Origin: Colwellia sp. RSH04
GTDB taxonomy: Bacteria > Pseudomonadota > Gammaproteobacteria > Enterobacterales > Alteromonadaceae
Assembly (NCBI RefSeq): GCF_003545765.1
Contig: NZ_QXIO01000005.1
Location: 62,001 to 126,000, forward strand
Length of the DNA: 64,000 nt
Direction: 5' to 3'
The notes under the pieces were generated by a model, which worked only from the letters and a program-made list of their open reading frames with translations, was not told where the DNA came from and did not search any database. How positions within the stretch are numbered: the stretch's first letter is position 1; each line of letters starts with the position of its first letter. Of the stretch, positions 39,846 through 49,700 are shown piece by piece. The position numbers were made by a program, and so were the translations under genes.

Positions 39846-40340
39846 ATGTCTGATGAAAGACGAATTTCCAGTGATAATGTCGATATGAACGATGAAGTAT
39901 TGCAATGGGTTACTTTTAAATTAGAAAATGAAACATACGGTATTAATGTAATGCAGGTTCAAGAAGTATTACGTTATAGTGAAATAGCACCTGTTCCAGG
40001 GGCTCCTTTATATGTTCTTGGTATAATTAATTTACGTGGTAATGTTGTCACTGTGATTGATACGAGATCACGCTTTGGATTAGAGCCTTGTGATGTAACT
40101 GATAATACTAGGGTTGTTGTTATTGAGTCTGAAAAGCAAGTTATTGGTATCTTAGTTGATAGTGTTGCCGAAGTTGTTTATTTAAAAGCTTCTGAAATAG
40201 ATATAGCTCCAAACGTTGGAAATGAAGAAAGCGCGCAATTTATACAAGGTGTATCAAATAGAGATGGTGAATTGCTTATACTTGTTGATCTTGACAAATT
40301 ACTTTCTGATGATGAATGGGACGAATTAAAACAGTTTTAA
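39846..40340 (+). CDS. cheW: Chemotaxis coupling protein CheW
   Basis: Adaptor between chemoreceptors and CheA. 164 aa. It has the full CheW fold: LQWVTFKLENETYGINVMQV, EVLRYSEIAPVPGAPLYVLG, INLRGNVVTVIDTRSRFGLE and GILVDSVAEVVYLKASEIDI. ATG 39846 is preceded by AGAGGC. It follows parP by 35 bp and completes the cheYZAB-motCD-parCP-cheW set. Confidence 0.97.
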   Translation: MSDERRISSDNVDMNDEVLQWVTFKLENETYGINVMQVQEVLRYSEIAPVPGAPLYVLGIINLRGNVVTVIDTRSRFGLEPCDVTDNTRVVVIESEKQVIGILVDSVAEVVYLKASEIDIAPNVGNEESAQFIQGVSNRDGELLILVDLDKLLSDDEWDELKQF

Positions 40341-40365
40341 TTGTCACTACATTTTGCCTACAGCT

Positions 40366-40392
40366 AATGGCTTTAATATAATTAAAGCCATT
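40366..40392 (+). promoter_or_regulatory. Perfect 12-bp hairpin between cheW and fipA
   Basis: AATGGCTTTAAT, a 3-nt loop, then ATTAAAGCCATT form a perfect stem in the 81-bp gap. No T-run follows, so a classic terminator is unlikely. It may slow transcription, protect the cheW mRNA end or reduce fipA expression. Confidence 0.6.
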
Positions 40393-40421
40393 AAGCACCT
40401 TTTAAATGAGTTCCAATATTA

Positions 40422-40892
40422 ATGTCATTATTAGCCGTTCCTATTATTGCTGTTAGTGGTTTGCTAGTCTCATTGCTCGTTACCATTTTATTTATATATT
40501 TATTCAAACAATTAAAAAAGAATATTGAACTTCTGAATGCTCAACAACAAGCTGATGAGTTCATGCTTAATAATTTACAAAATGAGTTTACTTTATTAAA
40601 AGTCAGAATTGAGCAGACAACTAGTAAGAGTGAAAATGATCTAGTGGAAACTATCCAAGTATCAAAACAACTAGAGCACAGAATAAAGTTAGTACAAACG
40701 CAATTGCAAACCCACCAACAACAAGTTATGCAGCTTCAAGAGAGTGACGGACAAGATAAGTTTTATACTAGGGCGTTCAAATTAGCTGAAAAAGGGGCTG
40801 ATATTGAAGAAATTATGGCCGAGTGTGAACTTCCTCGTGCAGAAGTTGAAATGTTATTGTCTGTATACGCTCAGAGAAAACAACCTAAATAA
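40422..40892 (+). CDS. fipA: FipA-like polar flagellum protein (DUF2802)
   Basis: One N-terminal membrane helix (residues 7-27, IIAVSGLLVSLLVTILFIYL), a long Gln/Glu-rich coiled coil, and a C-terminal DUF2802 domain: FYTRAFKLAEKGADIEEIMA and CELPRAEVEMLLSVYAQR. This architecture and the location after cheW match FipA, shown in vibrios, Pseudomonas and Shewanella to help bring FlhF to the pole. 156 aa. The name is from recalled literature and protein architecture, not a search. Confidence 0.85.
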   Translation: MSLLAVPIIAVSGLLVSLLVTILFIYLFKQLKKNIELLNAQQQADEFMLNNLQNEFTLLKVRIEQTTSKSENDLVETIQVSKQLEHRIKLVQTQLQTHQQQVMQLQESDGQDKFYTRAFKLAEKGADIEEIMAECELPRAEVEMLLSVYAQRKQPK

Positions 40893-41015
40893 ATCATTAA
40901 ACAGCATTTAGTAGTGTGCGCCATTCCATGTTAAACTCGGCGAAATTTTTTTTGCAACGATGTTAACTAATAACGTCATTTGCACTATTGAGACTAAGAC
41001 AAGGATTTTAGCTTA

Positions 41016-41819
41016 GTGAATATATTCATGACATTTTTTGTTCGGCTTGTTCTCTGTGTAACTATTTTATGCGTGTCTGCATGTTCCTCTAAACCAGCGG
41101 TTGATATGAATGATGAACAAGATACAAATGTTCCGGTAGCTGCTATTTATGACAATAGAGACCCTTTAGAAGTGATAAATAGACCTTTATGGACTTTTAC
41201 TTGGGATTATGTTGATAAGTACTTGGCAAAGCCGGCCTCGGAACTCTATACGACTTATACTCCTCCTTTTCTTCGTACAGGCCTATATAATATAGCGCTC
41301 AATTTGAACGAACCAGCAAGTATTATCAATAATTTGCTGCAATTTAAGTTCACTGAAGCGGCTAAAAGTACGGGGCGTTTTACTTTAAATTCAACTGTCG
41401 GCCTTCTTGGTTTTTATGATCCTGCCAGTGATTTTGGTTGGAGTGGTGATCAAGAAGAATTTGGTGAAGTTCTAGGTAGTTATGGGGTTGGCGACGGACC
41501 TTTCTTGGTAATCCCAGGGCTTGGACCTAGTTCTGTTAGGGAAGAGGTAGGTGACTATGTTGATGGTTTGTATTGGCCAATGGCAATAATAGACTTTTGG
41601 CCTAATATGGTTCGCTTAAGCATTCTTGGTCTTGAAAAACGTGCTGCTATAAGAGACCAAGAACAACTATTACTTGAGTCAGCAGATCCATATGAATTTT
41701 TGAAAAATGCTTATTTTCAAAACATGAATTATCGACTTTATGATGGTAATCCTCCTATTATAATTGATGAAGACCAAGAAGCTGAAATTGATGCTTTACT
41801 TGATGAGTTTGACGAATAG
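41016..41819 (+). CDS. mlaA: Outer membrane lipoprotein MlaA (VacJ)
   Basis: Outer membrane component of the Mla lipid-asymmetry pathway. It has a lipoprotein signal peptide with the lipobox CVSAC (Cys23) and the family motifs DPLEVINRPLWTFTWDYVDK, LNLNEPASIINNLLQ, NSTVGLLGFYDPASDFG and LVIPGLGPSSVREEVGDYVD. The start is GTG 41016, with AAGGA upstream. 267 aa. It is a single gene here; the mlaFEDCB operon lies elsewhere. Confidence 0.95.
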   Translation: MNIFMTFFVRLVLCVTILCVSACSSKPAVDMNDEQDTNVPVAAIYDNRDPLEVINRPLWTFTWDYVDKYLAKPASELYTTYTPPFLRTGLYNIALNLNEPASIINNLLQFKFTEAAKSTGRFTLNSTVGLLGFYDPASDFGWSGDQEEFGEVLGSYGVGDGPFLVIPGLGPSSVREEVGDYVDGLYWPMAIIDFWPNMVRLSILGLEKRAAIRDQEQLLLESADPYEFLKNAYFQNMNYRLYDGNPPIIIDEDQEAEIDALLDEFDE

Positions 41820-41929
41820 TTTTAGTGGTAATAATTAAATACACGCAAATACTATAAACGAGTACCTAATTCAGAAGCAATTTGATAGAATTGCGCAAAA
41901 TTTTTCATAATCTTATTGGAAACAGTTAA

Positions 41930-42394
41930 ATGAATATTATTGAAGGTTCATTCGAAGCAAAAGGTAAGAAATTTGCTATCGTAGTATCACGTTTTAATCA
42001 CTTTATTGTAGATAGTCTATTAGAAGGTGCTGTAGATGCGCTTAAACGTCATGGTAGTGTCCAAGACTCTGACATCACTGTTGTGAAAGTACCTGGTGCC
42101 TATGAACTGCCATTAGTTGCTAAAAAGGCAGCTAACAAAGGTGATTACGATGCGATCATAGCAATTGGTGCTGTTATTAGAGGTGGCACGCCACATTTTG
42201 ATTTTGTCGCAGGCGAATGCAATAAAGGTTTAGCACAAGTGTGTTTAGAATCTGAAATACCTGTTTCATTTGGTGTAATCACAACTGACTCTATAGAACA
42301 AGCGATTGAAAGAGCAGGAACTAAAGCAGGTAACAAAGGTGCTGAAGCAGCACTTGGCGCGCTTGAAATGGTTAACGTTCTTGCTAAAATTTAA
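41930..42394 (+). CDS. ribH: 6,7-dimethyl-8-ribityllumazine synthase RibH
   Basis: Penultimate riboflavin enzyme; forms an icosahedral shell. The signature residues lie in [60 protein letters not shown] and [20 protein letters not shown]. 154 aa. It precedes nusB, the widespread arrangement. I find no FMN riboswitch upstream. Confidence 0.97.
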   Translation: MNIIEGSFEAKGKKFAIVVSRFNHFIVDSLLEGAVDALKRHGSVQDSDITVVKVPGAYELPLVAKKAANKGDYDAIIAIGAVIRGGTPHFDFVAGECNKGLAQVCLESEIPVSFGVITTDSIEQAIERAGTKAGNKGAEAALGALEMVNVLAKI

Positions 42395-42420
42395 TTTAAG
42401 AAATTAACTGGAAATTTATT

Positions 42421-42837
42421 GTGAAACCTTCCCCAAGAAGAAAAGCTCGTGAATTAGCCGTTCAAGCTATTTACTCATGGCAAATTAGTCAAAATTCAGT
42501 AACGGATGTTGAAGTCAACTTTATTACTGATAATAGTAAAAGACGCTTTGATATTGAATATTTTCAACAGTTACTTCGTGGCGTTACAAGTAATGTAAGT
42601 GAAATCGATAGTTTAATTTCTCCACACGTTGATCGTCTATTAGATGATATTGACCAAGTTGAGAAAGCAATTCTTCGTGTCGCTGTCTTTGAATTAACTG
42701 ACTGTAAAGAAGTTCCTTATCGTGTAGTTATCAATGAAGCCATTGAATTAGCAAAATCTTTTGCTGCAGACGATAGTCACAAGTTTGTAAATGGTGTACT
42801 AGATAAAGTCGTAAAAGTAATTCGTCCTCAAGAATAA
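42421..42837 (+). CDS. nusB: Transcription antitermination factor NusB
   Basis: Acts with NusE at boxA in rRNA antitermination. It starts with GTG at 42421; SPRRKARELAVQAIYSWQIS and the C-terminal VINEAIELAKSFAADDSHKF, FVNGVLDKV match the NusB fold. 138 aa. It lies 26 bp after ribH and 6 bp before thiL. Confidence 0.97.
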   Translation: MKPSPRRKARELAVQAIYSWQISQNSVTDVEVNFITDNSKRRFDIEYFQQLLRGVTSNVSEIDSLISPHVDRLLDDIDQVEKAILRVAVFELTDCKEVPYRVVINEAIELAKSFAADDSHKFVNGVLDKVVKVIRPQE

Positions 42838-42843
42838 TATTTT

Positions 42844-43803
42844 ATGAAAGAGTTTGAATTAATAAAACATTACTTTTCTAATCAACCTGTAAAGCGAAAA
42901 GATGTTGCTGTTGGTATAGGTGATGATTGCGCTGTAATCAAACCTATTGCGAATCAACACATTGTTGTTACTACAGATACTCTTGTCGAAGGTGTTCATT
43001 TTCCAATAAATACTGACGCTAGAGCAATAGGGCATAAAGCCGTAGCAGTAAACTTATCTGATTTAGCTGCCATGGGAGCTAAGCCCAGCTGGATTTCTTT
43101 AGCTATTACTTTACCGAGTATTAATGAAGCTTGGGTGGCTGAATTTTGTGCTGGTGTTTTTGAACTTTGTGAATTCTTTAATGTTGAATTAATTGGTGGC
43201 GATACTACCCAAGGGCCTTTAAGTATAACAATTACTGCTCAAGGTTTGACACCAGAAAATCAATATTTATCGCGTGGTGGAGCCAAAGCCGGTGATTGGT
43301 TATATGTGACAGGTGAACTTGGTGATGCCGCTTTAGCACTTCAATATCTTCAAGGGAATATATCTGTTGAAGAGCATTATGTCGCGCCTTTAATAGAAAG
43401 ACTTAATTATCCAAAACCACGTGTATTGGCAGGCGAAATAATACGTGAATATGCTTCAGCTGCAATAGACCTTTCTGATGGGCTTATTTCCGATTTAGGT
43501 CACATTTGCCAAGCCTCTAACGTTGGCGCAAATGTAGTTCTAGATGCATTGCCGTTGTCTGAAAAGTTAACTAATAGTTTATTAGAGGAAGATGCTATTA
43601 ATATTGCTACTACTGGTGGCGATGATTACGAATTGTTATTTACGGTCTCTGAGGCAAATAAAGTTGGTGTTGAAACAGCACTCTCTCATGCTGGTATTCA
43701 TGTGACATGTATAGGTCAATTGAATGCAACGCAAACAATCACAACCACGTTGAACAATAAAGCAGTACCTATCAATTCCTCAGGTTTTGAGCACTTCTCA
43801 TAA
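42844..43803 (+). CDS. thiL: Thiamine-monophosphate kinase ThiL
   Basis: Phosphorylates thiamine monophosphate to the diphosphate. Motifs: GIGDDCAVIKP, TTDTLVEGVHFP, VAVNLSDLAAMGAKPSWISL, LIGGDTTQGPLSITITAQG and AAIDLSDGLISDLGHI. 319 aa, normal. It lies directly after nusB, as in many gammaproteobacteria. Confidence 0.97.
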   Translation: MKEFELIKHYFSNQPVKRKDVAVGIGDDCAVIKPIANQHIVVTTDTLVEGVHFPINTDARAIGHKAVAVNLSDLAAMGAKPSWISLAITLPSINEAWVAEFCAGVFELCEFFNVELIGGDTTQGPLSITITAQGLTPENQYLSRGGAKAGDWLYVTGELGDAALALQYLQGNISVEEHYVAPLIERLNYPKPRVLAGEIIREYASAAIDLSDGLISDLGHICQASNVGANVVLDALPLSEKLTNSLLEEDAINIATTGGDDYELLFTVSEANKVGVETALSHAGIHVTCIGQLNATQTITTTLNNKAVPINSSGFEHFS

Positions 43804-43835
43804 TCGAGATTAAATTTAACCTTCAATGAACATAT

Positions 43836-44309
43836 ATGATGTCTACTAATAAAAAAACTGCGTTTAATTTAGCTAGCCCTATACAGTTTTTAGCGTTAGG
43901 TTTTGGTAGTGGTTTAGCGCCTAAAGCTCCTGGAACATTTGGCACCCTTGCTGCCATACCTTTATATTTAGTGTTAATGAACTTAACCACCTTATATTAT
44001 GCTGTTGCAACTGTATTGATTTGTATTGCTGGAGTGTATATATGTGGTAAAGCTGCCGCGGAAGTTGGTGTACATGACCATCCTGCTATTGTATGGGATG
44101 AAATTGCTGGCTTTTTAATTACTATGTTTATGGTACCGTTCTCTATACAAAGTCTTGTCGTAGGTTTTCTTCTTTTTAGATTCTTTGACATATTAAAACC
44201 TTGGCCAATTTCTATAGCAGATAAAAAACTTAAAGGTGGTTTTGGTATTATGTTCGATGACATATTAGCGGGTTTTTTTGCTTTAATAATAATGCACTTT
44301 GTTTTTTAA
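43836..44309 (+). CDS. pgpA: Phosphatidylglycerophosphatase A PgpA
   Basis: Inner membrane enzyme that makes phosphatidylglycerol. Signatures: LGFGSGLAPKAPGTFGTLAA, VWDEIAGFLITMFMVPF and FRFFDILKPWPISIADKKLK, with GGFGIMFDDILAGFFALI at the end. 157 aa; ATG 43836, or the next codon, an in-frame ATG. It ends the ribH-nusB-thiL-pgpA block; a MITE-like repeat begins 7 bp after its stop. Confidence 0.96.
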   Translation: MMSTNKKTAFNLASPIQFLALGFGSGLAPKAPGTFGTLAAIPLYLVLMNLTTLYYAVATVLICIAGVYICGKAAAEVGVHDHPAIVWDEIAGFLITMFMVPFSIQSLVVGFLLFRFFDILKPWPISIADKKLKGGFGIMFDDILAGFFALIIMHFVF

Positions 44310-44316
44310 GCTTATT

Positions 44317-44577
44317 AGGGCATGTTTATCTTTATTTAATAGTTCAGCTTAGAGATAAACCTTTTATTCAAGGCAAAAACTTGTGTCGTTTACTCGTTAA
44401 ATCAGTAGTTTTTAACGCAGAGTATAGGAACTTTAACCTTATCTCTATGTGTAATGGATATTTTTAGACTAGCGTTATTAGACTTCACTTATTTGGAATA
44501 ACCAAATTGCGTTCATACAGCTTTGCTATTGAAAAATAGCTCATTGCTGAAAATATCAACAAAGCTCCGCACACCCT
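44317..44577. repeat. MITE-like element, copy 1 (between pgpA and hpf)
   Basis: About 260 bp, related to copy 2 at 45157-45421 over nearly its whole length. It starts AGGGCATGTTTATC and ends GCACACCCTAG, so the ends are short imperfect inverted repeats bounded by TA. Internal shared blocks include TTATTTGG-five bases-CCAAATTG-type palindromes, GCGTTCATAC, and ATTGCTGAAAATATCAACAA. It encodes no protein. It begins 7 bp after the pgpA stop. The remaining 44578-44796 holds nothing I can name apart from the hpf promoter region. Confidence 0.75.
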
Positions 44578-44796
44578 AGTCATTAAACGTATTAAATAAT
44601 CAATAAATTCGATATTATTGAATCAGATCAATAGTAATACTGCTGTTTATACGCTATTTTTATAACAGAGCAATGAAGAATAAGTTTAATTTTGCATTGA
44701 TTTTTTCTACTCTGCCCTCAGTTCTATATTACGTGGTAAGAAACCGCCAAATAAAATCGTAAAAGAACTAATAGTAACCGTTTAAAAGGAATACCT

Positions 44797-45153
44797 ATGA
44801 AAATAAATCTTTCTGGTCATCATGTTGAAGTTACTGATTCAATCAAAGAACATATCGAGGAAAAGTTTTCAAAGATAGCAAGTCATTTCCCTAGCCTTAT
44901 CACTTTAGATGTCATTATTTCAAAAGTTCATAATAAGCATCAAGTCGAGTTAACCACTAATTATGAAGGCGGTCGAATATCTGCCTCTGGCAATGATGAT
45001 GTGATGTATCCAGCTATTGCATCAGCGGCTAAAAAACTCGATGCAGCGTTAAAGCATAGAAAAGGTCAGTTAAAAGCTAATTTACATGCAAAACCAGATG
45101 CTACCGCACCTGATATTGCACACGAAAAAGTACAAGAAATGAATTTAATTTAA
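44797..45153 (+). CDS. hpf: Ribosome hibernation promoting factor HPF
   Basis: Binds the 30S subunit during stasis and promotes inactive ribosome dimers. It has the S30AE/YfiA fold: MKINLSGHHVEVTDSIKEHI, then KIASHFPSLITLDVIISKVH and AIASAAKKLDAALKHRKGQL. 118 aa, so a short-form HPF with a small C-terminal extension compared with E. coli HPF (95 aa). AAAGGA lies before ATG 44797. It is not next to rpoN as in E. coli but sits alone between two copies of a repeat. Confidence 0.93.
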   Translation: MKINLSGHHVEVTDSIKEHIEEKFSKIASHFPSLITLDVIISKVHNKHQVELTTNYEGGRISASGNDDVMYPAIASAAKKLDAALKHRKGQLKANLHAKPDATAPDIAHEKVQEMNLI

Positions 45154-45156
45154 ACT

Positions 45157-45421
45157 AGGGCGTGTTTAGCTTTTTTTAATCATTCAGATGAGAGATATAA
45201 CCCCTGCAATCAAGACAAAAGTTACATAGTTTACTGACTAAATCACCAGCTTTTAACACGGAGTAAAGGGGTTGTAACTTCAGTAATAAGGGCAATGGCT
45301 GTTTTTAGCACTAGCGGCATTAGACTTTACTTATTTGGTACAACCAAATTGCGTTCATACTGCTTTACTATTGATAAAAATAGCGTATTGCTGAAAATAT
45401 CAACAAAGGTCAACATGCCTT
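45157..45421. repeat. MITE-like element, copy 2 (after hpf)
   Basis: About 264 bp, in the same orientation as copy 1. It starts AGGGCGTGTTTAGC and ends GGTCAACATGCC, an imperfect terminal inverted repeat, with TA on the left and TTAA on the right. The strongest shared tract with copy 1 is the 3' third. It begins 3 bp after the hpf stop. A transcription terminator follows its right end. Confidence 0.75.
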
Positions 45422-45431
45422 AAAAGCATAT

Positions 45432-45466
45432 AAAAAGAATTGTAGTTTTGCTGCGGTTCTTTTTTT
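45432..45466 (+). terminator. Rho-independent terminator downstream of hpf
   Basis: AAAAAGAA and TTCTTTTT form the outer stem, with TTGTAG/CTGCGG (G-U pairs allowed) inside and a 5-nt loop, ending in a run of T. It probably ends the hpf transcript before the efflux genes. Confidence 0.65.
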
Positions 45467-45580
45467 AACCTCTAAATATACCAAACACCCATACAACAAC
45501 CGATAAAATAACACTATTTTTAAATAGTTGTGTCATAATCAGCATTAATAAATATTGTATCATTACAAGGACTATTATTA

Positions 45581-46780
45581 ATGTTCAAGCCTTTTACTAA
45601 ACAATTCAATGTAATAAAAACGTTATGTTTAACCATTTTTTCTATAAGCCTTTTGGGGTGTGGTGAGCCTGAAACTCAAGTTGCAACTCCTGCTCCTGCT
45701 GTATCAGTCTATAAAGTAAATACCGAAGAAATTGGCTCATATAGGGAGTTTGTTGCAAGAACAGAAGCTTCTAGAGAGGCTAATTTGCGAGCAAGAGTTG
45801 AAGGTGAGTTGCTTGAACGTCACTTCAAAGAAGGGGCATTAGTTGAAAAAGGACAGGTTTTATTAAAAATAGATCCTGCTGAATATCAAGCTGCACTTGC
45901 TTCAGCTAAGGCTGATTTAAATAGTAAAGAATCAGGTGAAGATAATGCCAAAAGAAATTTAAAACGTGCAAAAGAGTTGATTGAGGACGGGTATATATCT
46001 CAATCAGATTTTGATCGTTTAACAACTGAAGAGTCTCAAGCTCGCGCAGCAGTAAAGTCAGCTACTGCTGCCGTTGAAAAAGCCCAGTTGAACCTAGATT
46101 ATACAACTATTATTGCACCTTTTACTGGTCGAATTGGTAAGGTAAATTACAACGTAGGTAATGTCGTTGGTCCTAATAGTGATGCACTAGCGACTTTGAC
46201 ATTAACAGACCCTATGTATGTTAGTTTTCAGGTAGAAGAAAGCTTATATGTCTCTTATTTACAATCACATCAAAAAACAAAAAAAGCAGATGATGTTCAG
46301 TTAAATATATCAATTAGATTACCAAACAATTCAGAGTATCCGCATACCGGTGTACTTGATTTTGCGGATACAACCATAGAGCAAGGGATGGGGACTGTAG
46401 AATTAAGAGCGGTTTTTGATAACCCGAACGGGATCATCTTACCTGGGCTTTTTGTAACACTAATTGCAGAAAGTAAGCAAAAAGAAAAAATGGCCTTAAT
46501 TCCGCAAGTTGCAGTACAAGAAGGGCAACAAGGAAAGTTTGTCTTAGTTGTTGATGAGCAAAATACAGTTAAGCAACGTCATGTAGTGCTAGGTCGAAGA
46601 ATTAACGCTATGTGGGTAGTTGAAGAAGGTTTAGAAGCGGGAGAAATGGTTATAATCGAAGGTTTACAGAAAGTAAAACCCGGCATTGAGGTAAATGGTG
46701 TTGAAAAAAGTGTTGATGGGGTAACGGGAACTATTAGTGCTCAAAACTCATCAATTATAAAAACAATTGCAGCGAGTTAG
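45581..46780 (+). CDS. RND efflux periplasmic adaptor (membrane fusion lipoprotein)
   Basis: Connects the inner membrane pump to an outer membrane channel. It has a lipoprotein signal with the lipobox LLGC (Cys27), a biotinyl-lipoyl-like domain (LRARVEGELLERHFKEGALV), an alpha-hairpin (ALASAKADLNSKESGEDNAK) and a beta-barrel with YTTIIAPFTGRIGKVNYNVG. AcrA/MexA/MexE-type, 399 aa. The pump gene follows after 10 bp. No outer membrane channel gene or TetR regulator lies alongside, so TolC is probably supplied elsewhere. Confidence 0.94.
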   Translation: MFKPFTKQFNVIKTLCLTIFSISLLGCGEPETQVATPAPAVSVYKVNTEEIGSYREFVARTEASREANLRARVEGELLERHFKEGALVEKGQVLLKIDPAEYQAALASAKADLNSKESGEDNAKRNLKRAKELIEDGYISQSDFDRLTTEESQARAAVKSATAAVEKAQLNLDYTTIIAPFTGRIGKVNYNVGNVVGPNSDALATLTLTDPMYVSFQVEESLYVSYLQSHQKTKKADDVQLNISIRLPNNSEYPHTGVLDFADTTIEQGMGTVELRAVFDNPNGIILPGLFVTLIAESKQKEKMALIPQVAVQEGQQGKFVLVVDEQNTVKQRHVVLGRRINAMWVVEEGLEAGEMVIIEGLQKVKPGIEVNGVEKSVDGVTGTISAQNSSIIKTIAAS

Positions 46781-46790
46781 GGATAGATAA

Positions 46791-49700
46791 ATGATTAGTA
46801 AAACGTTTATAAATCGTCCAAAATTTGCATTTGTTATCTCAATTGTTATATCAATTGCAGGTTTGATTGCTATGGGGGTACTGCCTGTTAATATGTACCC
46901 TGAAATTACACCGCCCCAAGTTCAAATATCAGCTGTTTACCCAGGGGCTAGTGCTCAAGTGGTTGAGGAGTCAGTTATTCGGCCAATTGAGGAACAAGTA
47001 AATGGTGTAGAGGATATGCTCTACATTGAATCTACTGCTACCAATAATGGTGCAGCTATTATCACCGTGTTTTTTAATGTCGGCACCGACGGTGATATCG
47101 CGCAAGTTAATGTACAAAACAGAGTTGCTTTAGCAACGAGTTCATTGCCTTCAGAAGTAACGAGGCAAGGGGTCGATGTTAAGAAAAAATCTAGCAGTAT
47201 GCTGTTGGGTGTCAACTTATATTCAGATCAGGAAGGTATAAACCAGTTATTCTTAAGTAACTATGCGACAAACTATTTGGTGGAGCCATTAGGGCGTATC
47301 AAAGGGGTTGCATCGGCTGAAGTTATGGGTGAAATGACTTATAGCATGAGAGCTTGGTTGAACCCTGAAAGAATGTCTTCTCTTAATGTAACTGTTACGG
47401 AAGTTCAACAAGCTCTGCAAGAACAAAATATGATCGTCGCAGCAGGTAAATTAGGCTCTAGCCCCTCGTTACCAAACCAAAAATTTGAATACTCAATTCA
47501 AGCCAAAGGGCGATTAAAATCTCCAAAAGAGTTTGGACAAACCATTATACGAGCAAAATCAAATGGTAACTTTGTGCGCTTAACCGATATCGCAAGATTA
47601 GAACTAGGTGCGGAAGATTATTCAACCCAAGCAAGGTTGAATGGTAAAGAAACAGCTTTCTTAGTTATTTATCAATTGCCTGATGCTAACGCTACTGAAG
47701 TCGCTGATTTAGTTAAAGCTGAAATGGCGAAGTTGTCAGAGCGATTTCCTGATGGATTAGAATACGTAATCCCTTACGATACTACAGAGTTTATTGATCG
47801 TTCAATGGAAGAAGTGAAAGTTACTTTATTTCAAGCTGTTGCATTAGTAATTCTGGTTGTTTTCATCTTTTTACAAAATTGGCGAGCAACTATTATACCT
47901 ACGCTAGCCATACCTGTTTCTCTCATTGGTACTTTTGCTTTTATGTTATTAATGGGCTATTCCATTAATACAATTACCTTGTTCGGCTTAGTTTTAGCTA
48001 TTGGTATTGTGGTTGATGATGCAATCATTGTTATAGAAAATGTTGAGCGGATTTTAAAAGAAGAAAAGTTACCTATTAAAGAAGCGGTGACAAAAGCAAT
48101 GGAGCAAGTTTCTGGTCCTATTGTAGCGACAACATTAGTATTACTTGCCGTTTTTGTGCCTGTCGGCTTTATGCCAGGCATTACTGGTGAATTATACAAA
48201 CAATTTTCAGTGACGATTTCATTTGCTGTGATTATATCGTCTATCAATGCTCTAACATTAAGCCCTGCGTTGTGTACTGTGTTATTAAGTGCAGAAACCA
48301 TGAAGCCTATCAAATGGTTACAACCGTTTGAGCGTATGATTGTTAATTCAACGTCAGGATACAGTAAAGCGGTCGGCTTTTTATTAAAGCGTGTTTCTCG
48401 AGTGGGCATTCTTGCTGTTATTGTTTTTGTCGGTGCAGGTGTATTAACGAATACAGTTCCTACTGCTTTTTTACCTGATGAAGATCAGGGGTATTTATTT
48501 GTTGATATTCAACTGCCTGATGCATCTTCAAGTAATCGTACTCAAGCAGTGTTAGATAAAATAACCCCTGTTATTACCAAAGATGCAGCGGTAGAAGATC
48601 TTATTACCGTTTCTGGTTTTTCATTGTTAGGCGGCGCTGGTTCAAATAATGGTTTAGCAATTATTACCTTAAAAGACTGGGAAGAAAGAACCACACCTGA
48701 ATTAGGTTTAAGTCAATTAATACCTCGTCTTATGGGGCAGCTTTGGACAATGCCTGATGCACAAATAATGGTGTTTAATCCACCGCCAATTCCAGGTTTG
48801 GGTAATAGCTCTGGTTTTGAATTTAAATTACAAGATAGTGAAGGGCGTGATCCTGCTCAACTTGCTCAAGTTATGAATGGGTTGATTTTTGAAGCAAATC
48901 AGCGACCAGAATTAACGCGTGTATTTAGTACCTATCGCGCCAATGTCCCTCAGTATTTCCTTGAGGTTGATCGAAATAAAGCTAAAGCACAAGGTGTTGC
49001 TTTATCAGATATTTTTACGACCTTACAAGCCCAACTAGGTTCTTTATATATTAATGATTTTAGTCAGTTTGGTAGAACTTATCGTGTGACCATACAAGCA
49101 GAATCTAAATATCGAAAAGAGCCTTCAGACTTACGTTATTATTATGTGAGAAACAATGAAAATGAAATGGTGCCATTAACGACATTAGCTAAGCTTTCTC
49201 CTATATTAGGCCCTACAACGATAAACCATTTTAATTTATATCGTAGTGCAAGTATAACAGGGCAAGCGCTGGAAGGTTACTCTTCTGGCCAAGCTATTCA
49301 GGTTATGGAAGAGTTGGCTGATAACTTACCACAAGGTTTCATTTATGAATGGTCTGGGCAATCTAAACAAGAAATTGAAGCAGGTGATTTAGCTCCGATT
49401 ATTTTTGCTTTCGCAATTTTATTCGTTTATTTGTTTTTAGTAGCGCAATACGAGAGTTGGACAATCCCATTTTCTGTTATTGCAGCAGTGCCATTGGCAT
49501 TGTTTGGCGCTATGCTTGCTTTATATACGATAGGTTTAGCTAATAATATTTATGCACAAGTAGGTTTAGTCTTACTTATCGGTCTTTCGACTAAAACTGC
49601 TATTTTGATTGTTGAGTTTGCTATGGAGCAAAGAGCCGCTGGTGAAACAATATTTAATGCTGCGCTTATTGCCGCAAAAATGCGATTTAGAGCGGTATTA

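Noticed and set aside
41820-41929. FMN riboswitch upstream of ribH
   Set aside because: The gap is 110 bp and shows none of the conserved RFN core blocks; only a weak 6-bp AT stem (41877-41894) was seen.
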